From: Streptosporangiaceae bacterium NEAU-GS5
GTDB lineage: Bacteria; Actinomycetota; Actinomycetes; Streptosporangiales; Streptosporangiaceae
Assembly (NCBI GenBank): GCA_017592665.1
Contig: JAGFNW010000025.1
Coordinates: forward strand, 1 to 64,000
Length of the DNA: 64,000 nucleotides
Reading direction: 5' to 3'
Shown here in pieces: positions 8,734 through 17,837 of the stretch (positions within the stretch are counted from its first letter, which is position 1; the number at the start of each line of letters is the position of its first letter). The translations under genes were made by a program, and so were the position numbers. The notes under the pieces are model-generated. The model was given only the letters and a program-made list of their open reading frames with translations, did no database searches and was not told where the DNA came from.

Positions 8734-10725
8734 ATGGAACTGCGGGTGTTGGGGGCTTGTCCGCTGGATTGCCCGGATACGTGTTCATGGGTGGTCACGG
8801 TCCGCGACGGGGAGGCGGTGAGCCTGCGCGGCAACCGCGATCATCCGTTCACACGCGGCGCGCTCTGCGTGAAGGTCAACCGCTACCTGGAGCACATGAA
8901 CGCCGACGACCGCATCCTCTATCCGATGAAGCGGATCGGGCCGAAGGGGGCCGGTGAGTTCGAGCGCATCTCGTGGGACGAGGCGCTCGACATCATCGCC
9001 GACCGGCTGACCCGGATCGTCGCCGAGCACGGCGGCGAGGCCATCTGGCCCTATCAGGGCACCGGCACGCTCGGCTACATCCAGGGCGAGATGGGCGAGG
9101 CCGGGCGCCGGTTCTGGAACGTGCTCGGCGCCTCGCGGCACGACCTCAACATCTGCTCGCGGGCCGGCGGCCTCGGCGTGAAGCTCGCCCAGGGAACCCA
9201 CGGCGGCCTGGATCCGGAGATGTTCGCGCAGGCCAAGCTGATCCTCCTGTGGGGCACCAACACCCTCACCAGCGGCCATCACCTGTGGAAGTTCATCCAG
9301 GACGCCGACGCGCACGTGGTCGCCATCGACCCGATCCGCACGCGTACGGCCGAGCAGGCCGACGAGCACCTGCCCATCCGGCCCGGCACCGACGCGGCCC
9401 TCGCGCTCAGCCTGCTGCACGTGGTCCTGGAGGAGGGCGCGGAGGACCGCGACTACATCGAGAACCACACGATCGGCTGGGACGAGTTCAAGAAGGAGAT
9501 CGAGAGCTTCCCGCCGGCCAAGGTGGCGGAGATCACCGGGCTGCCCGAGGAGCAGATCCGGGCGCTGGGCCGGCGGCTGGCGCACACCCGGCCGACCGCG
9601 ATCCGCGCCACGATGGGCATGCAGCGGCACGAGGGCGGCGGCAGCGCTCTTCGCGCCCTGGCCTGCATCCCCGGCGTGACCGGCGACTGGCGGCACCCGG
9701 GCGGCGGCCTGTCCTACATGACCGCCGCGTGGATGCCGCTGTCCATCGACGCCCGATATGACCTGCTGCCCAAGCCCGTCCGCACGCTCACGATGACCCG
9801 GCTGGCCGACCAGCTGGACGAGTCGGTGAAGTGCCTTTGGGTGTACGCCGCCAACCCGATGGGCTCCACCTCCGACCAGAACCGGATCCGCGCCCGCATG
9901 GCGCGGGAGGATCTGTTCACGGTCGTGATGGAGCAGTTCCCCACCGACACGGTCGACTACGCCGACCTGGTGCTGCCGGCGACCATGCAGCCCGAGCACG
10001 CCGACATCCACTCCGGCTACGGCCACATGTACGTGGTCTGGAACGAGCCCGCGATCGCCCCGGCCGGCGAGTGCCTGTCCACGAGCGAGACCTTCCGGCG
10101 GATCGCCCGGCACATGGGCCTGACCGAGCCGTCCCTGTACGACTCCGATCTCGACCTCGCCGCGCAGTTGCTCGACGGCAGCGGCATCGACCTGGCGGAG
10201 CTGCGCAAGCAGGGCTGGGCGAGGGTCGAGATCGGGCAACCGTTCGCCGACGGGTTCCCGACGCCGAGCGGCCGGCTGGAGTTCGCGACCGACCGGGCCG
10301 TGGAGGCCGGGCTGCCCCGGGTCGCGACCTATGTCCCTTCTTATACGGCGCGCACCAGGCGCGGCTCCCGGCTCGCGCTGATCACCCCGGCGTCCCACAC
10401 GTTCCTCAACACGATCTTCGCCAACAACCCCGAGCTGCTGCGCCGCTCGGGGGGCCCGACGATCGTGCTGAACCCCGCGGACGCGGCCGAGCGCGGCCTG
10501 GCCGACGGCCAGCCGGTCCGGGTGTACAACCGCGTCGGCGAGATCAGGGCGTATGTCGAGATCTCCGACAAGGTGCGGCCCGGGGTGGCGGCCACCGCGA
10601 AGGGCATGTGGCCCAAGCTCAGCCCCGACGGCGCCAACCCCAACGCGCTCATCGAGGAACGCGACGCCGACCTCGGCCGAGGCGCCACCTACCACGACAA
10701 CTTCGTTCAGGTGGCGCCCGCGTAA
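8734..10725 (+). CDS. molybdopterin oxidoreductase family protein (4Fe-4S, DMSO reductase superfamily)
   Basis: A 663-residue Mo-bisMGD enzyme. The N-terminal iron-sulfur motif is complete: C9, C13 and C17 (CPLDCPDTC), then C45 in GALCVK. The cofactor-binding body follows, with LLWGTNTL and AIDPIRTRTAEQAD nucleotide loops. The C-terminal molybdopterin-dinucleotide domain runs from about ALITPASHTFLNTIFANN. The active-site region reads CSRAGG, compatible with a Ser or Cys Mo ligand. There is no twin-arginine signal, so it is cytoplasmic. The natural substrate is unknown; no membrane anchor or FeS partner gene is adjacent. A GTG at 8710 is possible. The ATG at 8734 is preferred because it lies exactly 7 nt after a TACATT -10 box, the spacing of a leaderless start, and because the motif begins just after it. 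Confidence 0.9.
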   Translation: MELRVLGACPLDCPDTCSWVVTVRDGEAVSLRGNRDHPFTRGALCVKVNRYLEHMNADDRILYPMKRIGPKGAGEFERISWDEALDIIADRLTRIVAEHGGEAIWPYQGTGTLGYIQGEMGEAGRRFWNVLGASRHDLNICSRAGGLGVKLAQGTHGGLDPEMFAQAKLILLWGTNTLTSGHHLWKFIQDADAHVVAIDPIRTRTAEQADEHLPIRPGTDAALALSLLHVVLEEGAEDRDYIENHTIGWDEFKKEIESFPPAKVAEITGLPEEQIRALGRRLAHTRPTAIRATMGMQRHEGGGSALRALACIPGVTGDWRHPGGGLSYMTAAWMPLSIDARYDLLPKPVRTLTMTRLADQLDESVKCLWVYAANPMGSTSDQNRIRARMAREDLFTVVMEQFPTDTVDYADLVLPATMQPEHADIHSGYGHMYVVWNEPAIAPAGECLSTSETFRRIARHMGLTEPSLYDSDLDLAAQLLDGSGIDLAELRKQGWARVEIGQPFADGFPTPSGRLEFATDRAVEAGLPRVATYVPSYTARTRRGSRLALITPASHTFLNTIFANNPELLRRSGGPTIVLNPADAAERGLADGQPVRVYNRVGEIRAYVEISDKVRPGVAATAKGMWPKLSPDGANPNALIEERDADLGRGATYHDNFVQVAPA

Positions 10726-10794
10726 GAGGTGGTTCAGGGTCCGGTCAGGGGCATCCCCGATCCGCATGAACGTGCCCGAAGGCACGCTAAAGGT

Positions 10795-11241
10795 ATGAAC
10801 GAACTCACTCGACGCGACGAAATGTCGCTGGCGGGCGCGGCGCTCCGTGGGGCCCCGTGGACGCCGGCCGCCGTGGCCGGTGGCGCCATGGCCGCGATCA
10901 GCTTCGTGTCCGGCGTCATCCTGCCGGGATCTGCCAGCCTCACCGCGGCGCTGTGCCTCGGCATATCGGTTTTCGCCGTCGTGGCCGCGGTCGGCGCGAT
11001 CGCGCGGCCCGATGTCGGCGACCGGACGACGCAGCAGGCGCGCCGCTGGTCGCTGCGGCACCCGTGGCGGTTCGCGCTGTATCCGGGTGCGGCGGCCGCG
11101 GCCCTGACGTATCCGGTCCAGTTGGTCTTCGACCACGAAGGCGTCATCGGCGCCGCTTGGGACGCCGCATGGAACGGTTTCTGGGTGTTCCTGTTCACCG
11201 GCGTGATCGGCATGTTCATGCGCGGGCGGAAGCGCCAGTAA
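10795..11241 (+). CDS. small integral membrane protein of unknown function
   Basis: A 148-residue protein with four predicted hydrophobic segments, near residues 23-46, 48-70, 93-112 and 126-142, and a basic C-terminus ending RGRKRQ. I recognise no family. The upstream frame is open to 10729; the ATG at 10795 is chosen because the extra residues look random. A short hairpin (CGTGCC-CGAA-GGCACG, 10771-10786) lies just before the start and could affect initiation. The gene follows the molybdopterin oxidoreductase by 69 bp and may be co-transcribed, but nothing in the protein suggests an electron-transfer role. Confidence 0.7.
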   Translation: MNELTRRDEMSLAGAALRGAPWTPAAVAGGAMAAISFVSGVILPGSASLTAALCLGISVFAVVAAVGAIARPDVGDRTTQQARRWSLRHPWRFALYPGAAAAALTYPVQLVFDHEGVIGAAWDAAWNGFWVFLFTGVIGMFMRGRKRQ

Positions 11242-11247
11242 CAACCC

Positions 11248-12012
11248 CTATTTGCGGACATCCCACCACATGGTGATGAATGTCCTTGGCCGCGACGGCC
11301 ACACACCGAGCGCCTCGGCGGCGGCGATGACCTCCGGGGCACGAGACGGGTCGAGGCAGAGCCGGCGGCAGGCGCTGTCGGCCATCTCCTCGGCCGAGGG
11401 GAACATCGGCTCCGGCGCCGGCCGTGACTCCAGGGTCACGTCGAAGCCCAGCGAGGCCGCGATCTCCGCGGCGTCGTCGCTGGTCGGCCGGGTCGGCCTG
11501 ACCAGCCCGTGAAAGTGCTCCCACAGAGGGTTGAGCCAGCTGGTCGGGTGAACGTCGGACAGCTCGACCACGACCCGCTTGCGCGCGTGGTCGTCCAGCG
11601 CCACCAGGAACTGCGCCAGCTCCGGCACGTTGTAGACCACGTGCGCGCAGACCACCACGTCGGCCTCGGGGGCCTCCACGTCGGGCCAGCGGCCCTCGAT
11701 CAGCCGCGCGTCCGGCCGCAGGCGGCCGAGCTCGGCCAGCATCTCCGGGTTCTGGTCGACCGCGATCAGCTCGGCCGGCTCCAGCGGCAGGCTCGCCGCC
11801 CCGGCTCCGGCCCCGACGTCGAGGACCGATTCTCCCATTGCCTGCCTGGCCCGGTCGTACGTGGGGCCCGCGGGCGCGGAGATCTCACTCGCCGCCCGGC
11901 GGGACATTCGCTGGACATTGTGCAGCCACGGATTGACCGTGGTCGTACGGAGGATCTCGTCCGGGATCGCCCAGGATTCCAAATCGGCCTGCCAACGCGC
12001 GTTCAGGTCCAT
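11248..12012 (-). CDS. class I SAM-dependent methyltransferase
   Basis: A 254-residue Rossmann-fold methyltransferase. Motif I is VLDVGAGAGAAS at about residues 63-74, followed by an acidic ribose-binding residue in LIAVDQN and the motif IV-like VVVCAHVVYNV. A preceding helix region (PWLHNVQRMSRRA) may shape the substrate pocket. The substrate cannot be deduced. The gene sits alone on the minus strand, convergent with the membrane protein gene (6-bp gap) and divergent from the acyl-CoA dehydrogenase gene. Confidence 0.85.
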   Translation of the reverse strand: MDLNARWQADLESWAIPDEILRTTTVNPWLHNVQRMSRRAASEISAPAGPTYDRARQAMGESVLDVGAGAGAASLPLEPAELIAVDQNPEMLAELGRLRPDARLIEGRWPDVEAPEADVVVCAHVVYNVPELAQFLVALDDHARKRVVVELSDVHPTSWLNPLWEHFHGLVRPTRPTSDDAAEIAASLGFDVTLESRPAPEPMFPSAEEMADSACRRLCLDPSRAPEVIAAAEALGVWPSRPRTFITMWWDVRK

Positions 12013-12057
12013 ACGCCCGATTCTCCGTGAGACAGGTCACGCGTATGTTCGGCTACC

Positions 12058-12102
12058 GGTGGGTAACATTGAATTGATAGGGTTACCCACCAGTACGTAA
12101 CC
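12058..12102. promoter_or_regulatory. overlapping inverted repeats upstream of the acyl-CoA dehydrogenase gene
   Basis: A perfect 10-bp inverted repeat, GGTGGGTAAC (12058-12067) and GTTACCCACC (12082-12091), has a 14-bp spacer. A second repeat, GGTTAC (12081-12086) with GTAACC (12097-12102), overlaps its right arm. The GTTAC/GTAAC arms resemble TetR- or GntR-type operators of fatty-acid catabolic genes. The sites lie 28-72 bp before the ATG of the acyl-CoA dehydrogenase. Confidence 0.6.
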
Positions 12103-12129
12103 GGGTCTTGACCGTGGGGAGCGCGTGCC

Positions 12130-13935
12130 ATGGGCCACTACAAGAGCAACATCCGTGACCTCGAGTTCAACCTGTTCGAGGTGCTGGGGCGCGGCGAGGT
12201 CCTCGGTAGGGGCCCGTTCGCCGACATCGACGAGGACACGGCACGCAGCATCCTCGACGAGGTCGACCGGCTTGCCACGGGGCCGCTCGCGGAGTCGTTC
12301 GCCGACGCCGACCGCCATCCGCCGGTCTTCGACCCGAAGACGCACACCGTGACCATGCCGGAGAGCTTCAAGAAGTCGTATCAGGCCTGGGTGGACGCCG
12401 AATGGTGGCGCTTGGAGCTCCAGCCTGAGCTCGGCGGCACGGTCGCGCCACGCAGCCTCGTCTGGGCCGTCGCCGAAATGGTCCTCGGCGCCAACCCGGC
12501 CGTGTGGATGTTCGGCAGCGGACCGGCCTTCTGCCACCTGCTGTACGAGCTCGGCACCCCCGAGCAGAAGCGTTTCGCCGAGCTCGCGGTCGAGCGGCAC
12601 TGGGGCTCGACCATGGTCCTGACCGAGCCGGACGCCGGCTCCGACGTGGGCGCGGGCCGTACGAAGGCGGTCGAGCAGCCCGACGGCAGCTGGCACATCG
12701 AGGGCGTCAAGCGCTTCATCACCAGCGCCGAGCACGACCTGGCCGAGAACATCTTCCACCTGGTGCTGGCCCGCCCCGAGGGCGCCGGCCCCGGCACCAA
12801 GGGCCTGTCGATGTTCCTGGTCCCCAAGTATCTGGTCGACCTCGAGACCGGTGAGCTCGGCGCGCGCAACGGCGTCTACGTGACCAACGTCGAGAAGAAG
12901 ATGGGCCTGAAGGTGTCGACGACCTGTGAGCTCACCTTCGGCGAGCACGAGCCCGCGGTCGGCTATCCGGTCGGCGGCGTGCACGACGGCATCCGCCAGA
13001 TGTTCATGGTCATCGAGCACGCGCGGATGATGGTCGGCACGAAGGCCATCGCCACGCTGTCCACCGGCTACCTCAACGCGCTCGCGTACGCCAAGGAGCG
13101 CGTGCAGGGCGCCGACCTCACCCGCATGGCCGACAAGACGGCCCCGCGCGTTCCGATCACCCATCACCCCGACGTGCGCCGCGAGCTCATGCTCCAGAAG
13201 GCGTACGCCGAGGGCATGCGCGCCCTGGTCCTCTACACGGCCACCTTCCAGGACGCCGTCCAGATGGACCCGTCGGACACCGCGGCCGTGCACATGAACG
13301 ACCTGCTGCTGCCGCTGGTCAAGGGCGTCGGCTCCGAGCGGTCGTACGAGCTGCTGGCCCGGTCGCTGCAGACCCTGGGCGGCTCGGGCTTCCTGCAGGA
13401 CTACCCGATCGAGCAGTACATCCGCGACGCGAAGATCGACTCCCTCTACGAGGGGACGACCGCGATCCAGGGCATGGACCTGTTCTTCCGCAAGGTCCTC
13501 CGCAACCAGGGCGAGTCGCTCGGCACGCTGTACGCCGAGATCAAGGCCTTCGCCGCCTCCGACGCCGGCAACGGGCGGCTGAAGGCCGAGCGCGCCCTGC
13601 TCGGCGAGGCTGCCGACGAGGTCAAGGCCATGGCCGACATCATGGCGGGATGGGCCATCGGCTCCCTGGAGACCCCCGCCGAGGTCTACAAGGTCGGCCT
13701 CAACACCACCCGCTTCCTGATGGCCCTCGGCGACCTGGTGATCGGCTGGCTGCTGCTGCGCCAGGCCGAGGTCGCGCTGACCGCCCTGGCAGCCCGGGAG
13801 GACCCGTTCTACCAGGGCAAGGTGGCCGCGGCCGGCTTCTTCGCGCAGACCGTGCTGCCGCGCCTGGCCGCCGAGCGCAAGGTGGTCGCCGCCACCGGGC
13901 AGGACCTGATGGACCTGCCCGAAGAGGCCTTCTAG
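12130..13935 (+). CDS. fadE5: acyl-CoA dehydrogenase, FadE5 type
   Basis: A 601-residue FAD-dependent acyl-CoA dehydrogenase for the first step of beta-oxidation. The N-terminus ([20 protein letters not shown]) and the block [20 protein letters not shown] are very close to what I recall of mycobacterial FadE5, including the extra N-terminal helical region that makes this class about 600 residues instead of 380. Flavin/substrate segments include [14 protein letters not shown]. The catalytic Glu lies in [11 protein letters not shown] at about residue 441. The ATG at 12130 aligns with the family start. The gene stands alone, with a probable operator just upstream, and is convergent with the exopolysaccharide operon (7-bp gap). 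Confidence 0.93.
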   Translation: MGHYKSNIRDLEFNLFEVLGRGEVLGRGPFADIDEDTARSILDEVDRLATGPLAESFADADRHPPVFDPKTHTVTMPESFKKSYQAWVDAEWWRLELQPELGGTVAPRSLVWAVAEMVLGANPAVWMFGSGPAFCHLLYELGTPEQKRFAELAVERHWGSTMVLTEPDAGSDVGAGRTKAVEQPDGSWHIEGVKRFITSAEHDLAENIFHLVLARPEGAGPGTKGLSMFLVPKYLVDLETGELGARNGVYVTNVEKKMGLKVSTTCELTFGEHEPAVGYPVGGVHDGIRQMFMVIEHARMMVGTKAIATLSTGYLNALAYAKERVQGADLTRMADKTAPRVPITHHPDVRRELMLQKAYAEGMRALVLYTATFQDAVQMDPSDTAAVHMNDLLLPLVKGVGSERSYELLARSLQTLGGSGFLQDYPIEQYIRDAKIDSLYEGTTAIQGMDLFFRKVLRNQGESLGTLYAEIKAFAASDAGNGRLKAERALLGEAADEVKAMADIMAGWAIGSLETPAEVYKVGLNTTRFLMALGDLVIGWLLLRQAEVALTALAAREDPFYQGKVAAAGFFAQTVLPRLAAERKVVAATGQDLMDLPEEAF

Positions 13936-13942
13936 AGCAGTT

Positions 13943-14653
13943 CTAGATCCGGGACAGGGCCCGGTCGCTGACGAAGCAGTAGATGCCGAACTCGCGCGCA
14001 CGCCGCTGGGCGTACGCGGTGAGTTCGGCGCTGTCGGCGTAGTCCAGGGCGTAGACGTCGACGTCCAATTTGAGAAGTTCCTCGGCGATGGAGGCATGCG
14101 TCTCCAGCACGTCGTCGGGCCACGGGGCGTAGCTCCCGAAATCGGTCCACCGGGCCGAGAACGACTCGAACAGCACGCCGTCGACCAGCTCCGCGAGCCG
14201 TGGCAGCAGGCCGAAACCCCGGTTGGCCAGCAGATACTCCGGGCCGGCCTCCTGGCGGACGGCCGCGATGAGGGTCAGCAGGTGCGGCAGGTCCTCCGGA
14301 TAGGTCGACTCGATGTTGAGCGTGTCGAGGAACAGCCCCGAGAATCCGGCCGCCATGGCCGCTCTGGCCTGCCCCACCACGTGGGCCGTCCAGCGGGGAT
14401 CCCCCACGTGCACATAGGCGCCGCCCCAGTCGGGGTTGCGCGCCTGGCGATGCCAGGGAGCGGCGGGGCCGGGATCCTCGGTGAGGGACAGGTAGCCGAG
14501 CGCGCCCACCCCGCGCTCCCGCAGCCAGGCCAGCTCCCCGGCCGAGTAGAAGTCGGCCTGCAGCACGACCGTCTTGTAGCGGGTCAGGCGTTCGAGCTTG
14601 TCGGCCCCGTAGTAGAAGCCGATCGGCTCGGTCGTGACACGTGTCGCATCCAC
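13943..14653 (-). CDS. GH114-like glycoside hydrolase without signal peptide (endo-alpha-1,4-polygalactosaminidase family)
   Basis: A ~236-residue TIM-barrel protein resembling the TM1410/GH114 family, whose characterised members cut alpha-1,4-linked galactosamine polymers. Visible features are an early strand with IGFYYGADKLERLTRY, the family Asp in SGLFLDTLNIE and a C-terminal Glu in VDGVLFESF. No secretion signal is present, unlike the second family member in this operon, so it may act in the cytoplasm or need partner-dependent export. The open frame reaches 14761, but that part lies within the preceding epimerase gene. The GTG at 14653 overlaps the epimerase stop (TAGTG) and is preferred; GTG codons at 14662 and 14665 are alternatives. 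It is the last gene of the nine-gene operon. Confidence 0.75.
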   Translation of the reverse strand: MDATRVTTEPIGFYYGADKLERLTRYKTVVLQADFYSAGELAWLRERGVGALGYLSLTEDPGPAAPWHRQARNPDWGGAYVHVGDPRWTAHVVGQARAAMAAGFSGLFLDTLNIESTYPEDLPHLLTLIAAVRQEAGPEYLLANRGFGLLPRLAELVDGVLFESFSARWTDFGSYAPWPDDVLETHASIAEELLKLDVDVYALDYADSAELTAYAQRRAREFGIYCFVSDRALSRI

Positions 14654-15585
14654 TATGACCACCACTCGCGATACCAGTCGAAGGTGCGCCGGACCCCCTC
14701 CTCCAACGGCACGCGCGGCTCGAAGCCGGTGAGCTCGCGTAGGAGGGTGATGTCCGGGCAACGGCGGGCGACCGCGCCCGGCGGCGCCGGGCGCGGGTCG
14801 AGCTGCGGGCTCATCCCGGCCATGCGCAGGATGAGCTTGGCCAGATCCCCGATGTTGGTCTCGACGCCGGCGCCGATGTGGACGATCCGGCCGGCCGCGC
14901 CGGGCGCGCCCATCAGCCGGATCATGGCGTCGACCGCGTCGTCCACGTAGCAGAAGGCCCGGGTCTGGTCGGAGCCGTACAGGAGGAAGGGGTCCTCGCC
15001 GCGGACGGCCCGCAGCGACAGCTCGGGGATCACGTGGTCGGCGCCCATCCGCGGGCCGTACACGTTGTGGAATCTGCCGATCACCGCGTGCGGCGCGGTG
15101 TGGCGGACGGCCGCCTCGCCCCAGAGCTTGCTCACGGCGTACGCGAAGCGGTGCGCCCCGATGTCCTCGATTACCAGCGGCACGTTCTCCGGCGTCGGGA
15201 CCGGCACGAGGCCCGCGCCCACCCCGCCCGCGTACGCCTCGCTCGTCGACGCGAAGAACAGCGGCTCGCCGTCGAGCCAGTCGAGCAGATGCATCAACGC
15301 CAACGTGTTGACCCGCATCACCCGCGCCGGGTCGGCCTCGACGTTCCGCACGCCCACGACGGCGGCCAGCATGTACACCTGGTCCCAGCGGTGCGGGAGT
15401 GCCGCGTACGCGGCCGGATCGGTCAGATCGGCCGAGAGCACCTCGATCGGAAGGGTGGCGACGGCCTCGTCCCTGCGGCCCCGGGAGAAGTCGTCGACGA
15501 CGGTGACGGCGTGGCCCTCCTCCGCCAGCCGCCGCGTCAGATGCAGCCCGATGAACCCGGCGCCGCCAAGAACCAGCACCCTCAT
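14653..15585 (-). CDS. NAD-dependent sugar-nucleotide epimerase/dehydratase
   Basis: A 310-residue extended short-chain dehydrogenase. The NAD motif GGAGFIG is at residues 7-13. The catalytic Tyr149 and Lys153 are in YAVSK, with a Ser in FASTSEAY. It presumably makes or modifies a UDP-sugar for the polysaccharide, for example a UDP-glucose/galactose or UDP-hexuronic acid 4-epimerase, or a UDP-glucuronate decarboxylase. The exact reaction is not readable from the sequence. Its ATG overlaps the stop of the UDP-sugar dehydrogenase gene (ATGA), and that pairing favours a uronic-acid-type substrate. Confidence 0.85.
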   Translation of the reverse strand: MRVLVLGGAGFIGLHLTRRLAEEGHAVTVVDDFSRGRRDEAVATLPIEVLSADLTDPAAYAALPHRWDQVYMLAAVVGVRNVEADPARVMRVNTLALMHLLDWLDGEPLFFASTSEAYAGGVGAGLVPVPTPENVPLVIEDIGAHRFAYAVSKLWGEAAVRHTAPHAVIGRFHNVYGPRMGADHVIPELSLRAVRGEDPFLLYGSDQTRAFCYVDDAVDAMIRLMGAPGAAGRIVHIGAGVETNIGDLAKLILRMAGMSPQLDPRPAPPGAVARRCPDITLLRELTGFEPRVPLEEGVRRTFDWYREWWS

Positions 15586-16889
15586 CGGACCGGCACCCCC
15601 GACGGCTGGTAGCCGATGCCCGCGTAGCGGACGCCGCGCCCGGTGATCGCGGCCTCGTCGAGGATCCGCCACGAGTCGAAGACGATCCGAAGCTCGGCGC
15701 CTTCCAGCAGGTGGCCCACCTCGATGGCCCGGTAGTCCGGGTGATCGTTGATCACCAGCAGCGCGTCGCTCTCGGAGAACGCCTTGTCCAGGCTCACCGG
15801 GTGCCCGCCGTACTCCCTGATCACCTGCGGCGAGACCAGCGGGTCGTGGCCCCGCACGCTCAGCCCGGCGGCGCGGAAGATCGGCATCATGGGCGCGATC
15901 GGCGTGCCGCGCATGTCGTCCGTGGGCGGCCAGCCCTTGTACGCCCAGCCGAGCACCGACAGCCGCACCTTCTCCGCGGTGCCGAACTCGGTCCTGATCA
16001 GCTCGACCATGCGCTCGGCCACGTGCACCGGCAGGTGCTCGTTGAGCCGCCGCGCCGCCCCGATCAGATAGGGCGTGTGCCCGGACGTGCTGGCCAGCAT
16101 GATGTACGGATCCTTCGACAGGCATCCGCCGCCCACGTACCCCGGCTTGATCAGATCGGGCCGCGGATATCCGGCGTTGGCCGCCTGGATGACCTCGAGC
16201 GGGTCGAGCCCGTGCCGTTCGGCGATGAGCGCCATTTCGTTGCCGTAGGAGTAGATGACGTCGGTGTGGCAGTTGTTGGCGAGCTTGACCATCTCGGCCG
16301 CCTCGAGGCTCGACACGGGCGACACCCGCTCGGCCAGGCCGCCGAACACCTCGGTGGCCAGGTGGAGGCTCTCCTCGTCGAGCCCGCCGACCACCTGCGG
16401 CAGGTCGACGAGCTCGCGCAGGGCCTGCCCCTGGATAGTCCGCTCGGGGGCCATCGCCAGCCGGGCCCTGCCCCAGCGCGCGAGCAGCGCGGGCAGCACC
16501 ACGCTCCGGGTGGCGCCGATGGGGACCGTGCTCCGCACCACCACCAGCGTCTCGGGGTGACAGCGCTCGGCCACGTGCTCGGCGGCGGCGGCCAGGCTGC
16601 GGAGGTCGGGCCGGAGCGTGGTCTCGTCGATGGGCGTCGACACGCAGATGATCGCGGCGTCGAGCCAGATGGACGGCAGTTCGGTGTCGATGAAGACGGT
16701 GGTCCCCACGCATTCCTCGAAGACCTCCGCCACGCCCGGCTCGTAAACGTGCAGCCGGCCGCTCGACAGCGACTCGACGACGGCGGGATTGGCGTCGGCG
16801 CCATGGACGACGACGCCCTTTCTCGCCAGGGCGGCGGTGAGCGTCAGGCCTACGTAACCCATGCCGACCACGCCGATTTTCATGGACAT
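15582..16889 (-). CDS. nucleotide-sugar 6-dehydrogenase (UDP-glucose/UDP-ManNAc dehydrogenase family)
   Basis: A 435-residue enzyme that oxidises C6 of a UDP-hexose to a uronic acid in two NAD-dependent steps. It has the N-terminal dinucleotide motif GVVGMGYVG, the conserved Lys in MVKLANN near residue 202, the catalytic Cys256 in GGGCLSKDP and the C-terminal sugar domain. The central block VRSTVPIGATR and the PERTIQGQA segment look closer to the WecC/WbpA (N-acetyl-hexosamine) branch than to UDP-glucose dehydrogenase. If correct, the product would be an N-acetylhexosaminuronate donor. The frame opens at a TTG (16904); the ATG at 16889 follows GAGAGGTG and is chosen. The gene begins 15 bp after the preceding hydrolase gene. 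Confidence 0.85.
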   Translation of the reverse strand: MSMKIGVVGMGYVGLTLTAALARKGVVVHGADANPAVVESLSSGRLHVYEPGVAEVFEECVGTTVFIDTELPSIWLDAAIICVSTPIDETTLRPDLRSLAAAAEHVAERCHPETLVVVRSTVPIGATRSVVLPALLARWGRARLAMAPERTIQGQALRELVDLPQVVGGLDEESLHLATEVFGGLAERVSPVSSLEAAEMVKLANNCHTDVIYSYGNEMALIAERHGLDPLEVIQAANAGYPRPDLIKPGYVGGGCLSKDPYIMLASTSGHTPYLIGAARRLNEHLPVHVAERMVELIRTEFGTAEKVRLSVLGWAYKGWPPTDDMRGTPIAPMMPIFRAAGLSVRGHDPLVSPQVIREYGGHPVSLDKAFSESDALLVINDHPDYRAIEVGHLLEGAELRIVFDSWRILDEAAITGRGVRYAGIGYQPSGVPVR

Positions 16890-16904
16890 CGCGACACCTC
16901 TCAA

Positions 16905-17837
16905 TCAGTCGCAGGGAGAGCTGATCCGGTCGAGCGCGGGCACCGTCACGTTGCCCGCGAAACCGTTGGTTCGATAGAGCGCGCACGCGGCGCGCAGGTT
17001 GTCGGAGCGCTCGGCGTAGTCGGTCGCGAGGACGGGCTTGCCCTGCCGGCGCAGGGCCACGGCCTCGGCCAGATTTTCGGCGCACCAGTCTTCGTCGCAG
17101 GGCCGATCGGTGGCGCGGAAGAACAGCTCCTCCATTCCGATGCCGTCGATGGCCTGCGTGTAACCGGAGAAATGGCGCAGTTCTGGCGAGTTCTGCGGCA
17201 CGATCAGGAAGCCGGGCCTGCGGCTCCTGGCGTAGGCGCTGATCCGGATGATCAGGTCGACCATCCGCCGGCCCAGGCTGTGCCGGCTCTCCCCCCGTGC
17301 CATGGCGAGGTCGATCTCCTCGTACGCGAGCGGCGTGTCGAGGTAGACCCCGTCGAAACCGGCACGCAGCGCCTGATCAGCGCGCGGACGGACGACCGAA
17401 TCCCACCACCGCGGATCCCAGTAGCGGACGAAGTGCTCATCCGGCCACTCGGCCCAGCGGTTGAGAACGAGGTCGGGATGGCGGCGGCGCACGAGCCCCC
17501 ACTCGTCGCGGAACTCCTCTATCGAGCCGATCTCGAAGTAGGCGAGGACCAGCTTCCCGGCCCCCCGCAGCCGGGCGATCTCGGCGGCCGTGAACGCGCC
17601 GCGCGCGGTGCCGTCGCGGGACAGGTCGATGATGGCGAGCGGCTGCGGCGCGCCGGCGATCGCGTCGAGCCGGTCGTCGGTGTATCGCTGCAACTGGTAG
17701 ACGAAGGAACGGACGGCGCTCAGGGAGGGCTGCGGCGCCTGCGGGAGCTGTGCTCCCGCGCGACCGTCCGCGCACGCCACCGCGGCGAGCGCAAGCGCGC
17801 ACGCGGTCAGCGACGACCGACGCCCCTCCCATTTCAC
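16905..17837 (-). CDS. secreted GH114-family hydrolase, putative endo-alpha-1,4-polygalactosaminidase
   Basis: A 310-residue exported protein. Residues 1-30 are a signal sequence with basic residues, a hydrophobic core and AAVACADG, a weak lipobox, so it could be a surface lipoprotein or a cleaved Sec protein. The mature part matches the GH114/MJ1477 family. Blocks include FVYQLQRYTDDRL, LAIIDLSRDG, LVLAYFEIGSIEEFRDEW, YWDPRWWDSVV and DGVYLDTPLAYEE, with conserved acidic residues. Characterised homologues cleave galactosaminogalactan or Pel, so it could trim or release the polymer made by this operon. The GTG at 17837 overlaps the epimerase stop (GTGA); an open frame further upstream overlaps the epimerase and is rejected. 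Confidence 0.85.
   Translation of the reverse strand: MKWEGRRSSLTACALALAAVACADGRAGAQLPQAPQPSLSAVRSFVYQLQRYTDDRLDAIAGAPQPLAIIDLSRDGTARGAFTAAEIARLRGAGKLVLAYFEIGSIEEFRDEWGLVRRRHPDLVLNRWAEWPDEHFVRYWDPRWWDSVVRPRADQALRAGFDGVYLDTPLAYEEIDLAMARGESRHSLGRRMVDLIIRISAYARSRRPGFLIVPQNSPELRHFSGYTQAIDGIGMEELFFRATDRPCDEDWCAENLAEAVALRRQGKPVLATDYAERSDNLRAACALYRTNGFAGNVTVPALDRISSPCD

Noticed and set aside
8785-11244. 819-residue minus-strand ORF opposite the molybdopterin oxidoreductase
   Set aside because: It is Arg/Gly/Val-rich with no family motif and mirrors a well-supported gene; a GC-driven shadow frame.
16890-16904. TTG start for the UDP-sugar dehydrogenase
   Set aside because: The ATG at 16889 has a good ribosome-binding site and matches the family start before the NAD motif.
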